From an uncultured Ruminococcus sp. (GTDB lineage: Bacteria > Bacillota > Clostridia > Oscillospirales > Ruminococcaceae): a DNA stretch of 52,773 nucleotides. Position numbers and translations under genes: made by a program. The stretch covers positions 1 to 52,773 of the forward strand of contig CANRDT010000016.1 of assembly GCA_947629455.1 (NCBI GenBank), given 5' to 3'. The notes under the pieces are model-generated. The model was not told the DNA's origin and searched no databases. It was given only the letters and a program-made list of their open reading frames with translations. Positions 48,930-52,773 of this stretch are shown here, one piece after another (the stretch's first letter is position 1; each line of letters opens with the position of its first letter).

Positions 48930-50274
48930 AATAATGCCGATCTGCGATTTCACAAGCGGCTATGCCAAAAGCGGCGCGGTAAGATTTCATATGCCGGGGC
49001 ATAAGGGCAGAGTTATGCACGGTCTTGAACCGCTCGACATCACCGAAATAGACGGCGCGGACTATCTTTACGGGGCGGAGGGTATCATACTGCAAAGCAG
49101 GCGGCTGACCTCCTCACTCTACGGTTCAGCAGAAACGTTTTACTCCGCCGAGGGTTCGAGCCTTTCGATAAAGACAATGCTCGGGCTGGCGCAGCGGCTG
49201 TACATACAAAAGGGCGGAAAGGGCAGAATGAAAATACTTGCTGCGCGAAACTGTCACAGGGCGTTCATAAGCGGCTGTATACTGCTGGATATTTCTCCGA
49301 TATGGCTTTATCCTCCCAACGGGGAGGGTTCGCTCTGCGCCTGTCCGATAACCGCCGATACGGTAAGAGCCGCGCTGGAGAAAGAACCCGACTGCGGCGG
49401 AGTGTACGTCACTTCTCCCGACTATCCGGGGAATATGGCAGACATTGCGGCGATCTCGCAGGTGTGCAGGGAGAAAAACGTTCCGCTTATGGCAGACAAC
49501 GCTCACGGCGCGTATCTGAAATTTGTCGGCGAAGGGCTGCACCCTCTCGATCTCGGAGCGGATATGTGTGCCGATTCCGCGCACAAGACGCTGCCCGTCT
49601 ACACGGGAGGAGGATACCTGCATATCTCAAAGGACGCTCCGGAAATTTTTTCGCGCTGCGCCGAGGAAATTATGGCGATGTTTGCTTCAACAAGTCCGAG
49701 TTATCTCATTATGGGTTCTCTGGACAGGTGTGCGGCTGAGCTGCGCGGCGATCTTCCGCAGAGAATAAGACAGTGCTGCGAAAGAGTCGCGCTTTGCAAA
49801 AAAAGGCTTGCGCAGAGCGGCTGGAATATCGGCGGCGGAGAACCTATGAAGATCACGGTTTACCCGTCGGAAATGGGATATACCGGAGATCGGCTCGCGC
49901 AGATACTGCGTGATGATATGATAGAATGTGAATACAGCGACCGCGGCGCTCTTGTGCTTATGCCCTCACCCTTTAACGGTGAAGAAGATTTTCTGCGGCT
50001 GGAAAAGGCTATGGCGAAGATCGAGCGTAAAGAGCCGCTTTCGGACGGCGTTATCCCACTGCCGAGGGCGCAAAAAGCCTGCGAACCAAGGCAGGCGGCA
50101 TTTTCCGCGCAGGAGGAAACGGACGTTTCTCGTGCAGAGGGGAGAATATGCGGAATGTCGGCGATAAGCTGTCAGCCGTCCGTACCGATAATAGTGAGCG
50201 GAGAAATTTTTTCCGATAAAATAATAAAAATTCTCAAAAGCTATAGCATTTTTAAAGTAAATGTGTTAAAATAG
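48922..50274 (+). CDS. Orn/Lys/Arg decarboxylase family PLP enzyme
   Basis: 450 residues of fold type I. The N-terminal MPGHKGR and YGSAETFYSAEGSS segments are typical of the short Gram-positive arginine/lysine decarboxylases (YaaO, SpeA). PLP Lys222 lies in SAHKTLPVYTGG; DNAHGAY (192-198) stacks and binds the cofactor ring. Products would be agmatine or cadaverine; the substrate cannot be told. GAGGAGGA stands 11 bases before the ATG. It overlaps the HTH gene and so may be read from the LexA-box promoter. In Bacillus yaaO also lies upstream of the tmk-darA-holB genes. Confidence 0.9.
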   Translation: MSEIMPICDFTSGYAKSGAVRFHMPGHKGRVMHGLEPLDITEIDGADYLYGAEGIILQSRRLTSSLYGSAETFYSAEGSSLSIKTMLGLAQRLYIQKGGKGRMKILAARNCHRAFISGCILLDISPIWLYPPNGEGSLCACPITADTVRAALEKEPDCGGVYVTSPDYPGNMADIAAISQVCREKNVPLMADNAHGAYLKFVGEGLHPLDLGADMCADSAHKTLPVYTGGGYLHISKDAPEIFSRCAEEIMAMFASTSPSYLIMGSLDRCAAELRGDLPQRIRQCCERVALCKKRLAQSGWNIGGGEPMKITVYPSEMGYTGDRLAQILRDDMIECEYSDRGALVLMPSPFNGEEDFLRLEKAMAKIERKEPLSDGVIPLPRAQKACEPRQAAFSAQEETDVSRAEGRICGMSAISCQPSVPIIVSGEIFSDKIIKILKSYSIFKVNVLK

Positions 50275-50527
50275 AAAGTGAGCGTAAGATGTGCGGTAAA
50301 AACGCCGCAGTCATATGGGAAGGCATGGAAATCAATATTTGATTTCCAAGAAGTCAGAACGCTGCGCTTTTAAGAGGTAAGAGGTCAGACAAGGAGCGCC
50401 TGCGGCGCATATTTTAAAATATCATTCCGCTTTGCAGACTTTTTTATTGCCTCTTGTCTCTAAAACTCTTGTTTTTTAAGATCAATTTTGCAAAAATTGA
50501 TCTCCGTGTATGGGAAGGAGAATCATT
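50275..50527. other. Intergenic stretch with two dyads
   Basis: Holds GGAAATCAA/TTGATTTCC (50327-50347), a short heptamer tract near 50368, and the near-perfect palindrome AGATCAATTTT/AAAATTGATCT (50479-50503) just before darA's ribosome binding site. No tmk or other gene is present. Confidence 0.5.
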
Positions 50528-50851
50528 ATGAAACTGGTTTATGCTATCGTAAACAACGACGACACCTACGCCGTGTCCAAGGGGCTGCTCAAAAAGGGCA
50601 TACGCGCCACAAAGCTTGCCTCAACGGGCGGTTTTCTCTCGGCAGGAAACACAACATTTATGATCTGCTGCGAGGACGATCAGGTCGATACGGTCATAGA
50701 CGCCTGCAAGGAACATTCACGCAAGCGCAAACAGTTTGTCCCCTCCTCCACGGTACTCGGACCTGAGGGCGGCAATTCCTACCCCGTTGAGGTCACTATC
50801 GGCGGAGCGACTATTTTCGTTACCGACATAAACCGTTTTGAACAGGTCTGA
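50528..50851 (+). CDS. darA: Cyclic-di-AMP receptor protein (DarA/PstA)
   Basis: 107 residues of the PII-like c-di-AMP receptor family. MKLVYAIVNNDD opens the ferredoxin-like fold. GGFLSAGNTT (34-43) is the conserved nucleotide-contact and signature motif, and the C-terminus GGATIFVTDINRFEQV is typical. It forms trimers; the partner is unknown. AAGGAG lies six bases before the ATG. The order darA - holB - ricT follows the common Firmicutes cluster. Confidence 0.92.
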   Translation: MKLVYAIVNNDDTYAVSKGLLKKGIRATKLASTGGFLSAGNTTFMICCEDDQVDTVIDACKEHSRKRKQFVPSSTVLGPEGGNSYPVEVTIGGATIFVTDINRFEQV

Positions 50852-50854
50852 AAA

Positions 50855-51856
50855 ATGCATATATACTCTAACCTGACGAACAGGCGGCTGATAGCCTCCA
50901 TGATAAAAAAGGGGCGCGAACCCCATTCCATACTTATCTGCGGCGAAAAGGGGCAGGGGCGCAAAACGCTTGCGAAGTATATCGCCGCCGCGCTTATGTG
51001 CGAAAGGCATAACGGCGAACCCTGCGGAGAATGCCGCTCCTGCCGTATGGCGGAAAACGGCAGCCACCCCGATCTGATAACCGCCGTTCCCAACGAAAAC
51101 GGAAACTATCAGGCGGAAACTATCCGCGCCCTTGCGTCCGATACGCTTATTCGTCCCAACGAGAGCGATTTTAAAGTGTACCTGATACCCGATCTTGACA
51201 AATCGACAAGCACGCTCATACAGATACAGAACATTCTGCTAAAGACGGTGGAAGAGCCGCCGCCCCACTGCGTTATCATTATGACGGCGGCGTCGAAACA
51301 GAGTTTTCTGCCGACTATCATATCCCGTGCTCTATGTCTGACCGCCGAGCCGTGTACACCGCAGCAGGCGGAGGAATGGCTTGCCGCAAAGGGAAAATAT
51401 CCCACGGAGCAGATACTTCAGGCGGTAGAATGTTGTCACGGCAATCTCGGCAGGTGTGAGGAATTTTTAGAGGGGAAAACGCTTTCAGCCGCATTTCACA
51501 TAGCGCGGGACTGTACGGACAGGATAGCCGACCGCAGCGAATATGATATGCTGCGCACTCTCGCCGCGGCTGACGGGAAAAAGCAGATACTCAGGCAGGC
51601 GATAGAGTTTATTGGCGAGATCGCGCGTGACGCCTGCGCCATACAGCTGGGAGAGGACAGGCTTTTCGGCTGCTATCGGGAGGGTTCGCAGCGTTTGTCG
51701 CAGATGCTCGACGCGCAGTCCTGCTGTCTTTTGTACGAGCTTTCGCAGGAATATGCGTACCGTCTTGATGCGAACTGCACGGCGGCGCTCACGGCGGACA
51801 GCTACGCCGCCGAGCTTTTCAGGGTAGTGAATACTTCTATCAGAAGCGCGATGTGA
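50855..51856 (+). CDS. holB: DNA polymerase III delta' subunit
   Basis: 333 residues, clamp-loader subunit of the replisome. It has a P-loop-like GEKGQGRKT (30-38), a zinc module with CGECRSC, PDLITAVPNENG, LLKTVEEPPPH and TIISRALC, and a helical C-terminal collar. Delta' usually does not hydrolyse ATP. The start is three bases after the darA stop, with only a weak binding site, so coupling to darA is likely. Confidence 0.92.
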   Translation: MHIYSNLTNRRLIASMIKKGREPHSILICGEKGQGRKTLAKYIAAALMCERHNGEPCGECRSCRMAENGSHPDLITAVPNENGNYQAETIRALASDTLIRPNESDFKVYLIPDLDKSTSTLIQIQNILLKTVEEPPPHCVIIMTAASKQSFLPTIISRALCLTAEPCTPQQAEEWLAAKGKYPTEQILQAVECCHGNLGRCEEFLEGKTLSAAFHIARDCTDRIADRSEYDMLRTLAAADGKKQILRQAIEFIGEIARDACAIQLGEDRLFGCYREGSQRLSQMLDAQSCCLLYELSQEYAYRLDANCTAALTADSYAAELFRVVNTSIRSAM

Positions 51857-51873
51857 GGCGGAGATAAATTTGG

Positions 51874-51903
51874 TCGTTTTCCCCCCATTGGGGGAAAATA
51901 ACA
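51874..51903. repeat. REP-like palindrome
   Basis: CGTTTTCCCCCC and GGGGGAAAATAAC around ATT, 18 bp after the holB stop. A TATAAT at 51969-51974 further on may belong to a ricT promoter, though no -35 box is clear. Confidence 0.6.
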
Positions 51904-52038
51904 CTGAGCTTTACAAAAATCGCTGTCAGCTATTATAAGTACTGTAATGCGGCGCGGAAAAATGGCTGTATAATAAATATCAGATCAGGCGCGATGTGAG
52001 GATATTATAACAATAACTTTCAGGAAAGGAAGTTTAAA

Positions 52039-52773
52039 ATGATGACAATAATCGGAGTCCGTTTTAAAGCCGTCGGAAAAATATACTATTTCGATCCGGC
52101 AGGTCTGGACGTTAAATTAAACGACAAGGTGATCGTGGAGACCGCAAGGGGCGTAGAGTGCGGAGATGTCGCGATCGCGCAGCGTGATATAGACGAATCC
52201 GAATTTCCCAATCCCATAAAGCCGATAATCAGGATCGCCACGAAAGCCGATCTTGCAGTGCTTGAAAAGAACGCACAGAAAGAAAAGGACGCGTTTAAGA
52301 TATGCGAAGAGAAGATCGCCGCTCACGGTCTTAAAATGAATCTGGTGGACGTGGAATGTACCTTTGACAACAACAAGCTGCTGTTTTATTTCACTGCCGA
52401 AAACCGTGTGGATTTCCGCGAACTGGTGAAAGATCTGGCGTCCGTTTTCCGCACGAGGATCGAGCTGCGTCAGATAGGCGTGCGCGACGAGGCGAAAATG
52501 CTGGGCGGTCTGGGAATATGCGGTCAGCCGTTCTGCTGCTCGAGATTTCTGGGCGAGTTTCAGCCCGTTTCGATAAAGATGGCAAAGGAGCAGTCGCTTT
52601 CACTCAATCCCACCAAGATAAGCGGCACCTGCGGCAGACTTATGTGCTGTCTGAAATACGAACAGGACAGCTACGAGGAGCTTTTAAAGACCACCCCGAA
52701 AGCGGGCGCGCTCGTCAAGACAGCCGACGGCAAGGGTATCGTGGAGGGGGCAAATCTGCTTACCGGCAAGCTG
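52039..52773 (+). CDS. ricT: RicT (PSP1 domain), partial at the window edge
   Basis: 245 codons are visible and the frame continues past the right edge. RicT (YaaT) works with RicA and RicF in a 4Fe-4S complex that directs RNase Y and affects biofilm and competence. The N-terminal IIGVRFKAVGKIYYFDP starts the PSP1 fold. Cys motifs CGQPFCCSRF and CGRLMCCLKYE are the cluster-binding residues of the family. AGGAAAGGAAG precedes the ATG; a second ATG follows at once. It closes the darA - holB - ricT cluster. Confidence 0.93.
   Translation, partial: MMTIIGVRFKAVGKIYYFDPAGLDVKLNDKVIVETARGVECGDVAIAQRDIDESEFPNPIKPIIRIATKADLAVLEKNAQKEKDAFKICEEKIAAHGLKMNLVDVECTFDNNKLLFYFTAENRVDFRELVKDLASVFRTRIELRQIGVRDEAKMLGGLGICGQPFCCSRFLGEFQPVSIKMAKEQSLSLNPTKISGTCGRLMCCLKYEQDSYEELLKTTPKAGALVKTADGKGIVEGANLLTGKL

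Overview
The window looks like a chromosomal segment of a Gram-positive, spore-former-related member of Clostridia, most likely Ruminococcaceae/Oscillospirales. This is an inference from several signs. The base composition is near balanced, Shine-Dalgarno sequences are strong, and there is a CIRCE operator and Gram-positive type LexA boxes. IspH-S1 and Cmk-PlsC are fused proteins. There is a darA-holB-ricT cluster, DUF4364 and YnzC (DUF896) proteins, a CwlD-like amidase, and TTG starts are frequent. No phage, insertion sequence, integrase or CRISPR array was seen.

Layout. 1-813: two tRNA-Ser genes with promoter and terminator. 813-9540 (minus): asnB, a HAD hydrolase, a SpoVK/CbbX-like AAA+ ATPase, an RlmL-type RNA methyltransferase and a class A penicillin-binding protein. 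9748-15521 (minus): a RpiR regulator, a BaiN/HI0933 flavoprotein, then cmk-plsC and ispH-rpsA as back-to-back fusion genes. 15683-24325 (minus): DUF3006 plus a ComEC-like metallo-beta-lactamase, YgiQ, uridine phosphorylase, a DUF3592 protein, a polysaccharide deacetylase, a CPBP protease and metF. 24808-26846 (plus): htpG under CIRCE. 27478-32645 (plus): a beta-glucan locus with a surface protein, a solute-binding lipoprotein, an AraC regulator, a GH16 lipoprotein and a cytosolic GH5. 32983-37161 (minus): trmB, nth-ogt and a phosphoesterase. 37310-38391 (plus): a three-gene clostridial cassette of unknown function. 38585-43426 (minus): DUF4364, then aroB - P-loop kinase - aroA - aroC. 44165-46217: a CwlD-like amidase, a small acidic membrane protein and rsmE. 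46326-46491: a probable stand-alone small RNA. 46715-50274: ynzC plus a WYL regulator, divergent from a cassette preceded by two LexA boxes. 50528-52773: darA, holB and a partial ricT.

The most unusual content lies between the operons. At least nine arrays of long-stem hairpins (up to 14 bp stems with 3-nt loops) recur in both orientations. Across copies both arms of the same stem change together, so pairing is kept while sequence is not. A second family of about 180-230 bp elements has long terminal inverted repeats around unrelated cores of about 50-60 nt. A third family is short REP-like palindromes. The other leading candidate is the LexA-box cassette (a short coiled-coil protein and a sigma-region-4-like HTH protein) facing ynzC and a WYL regulator, which looks like an undescribed DNA-damage-response island.
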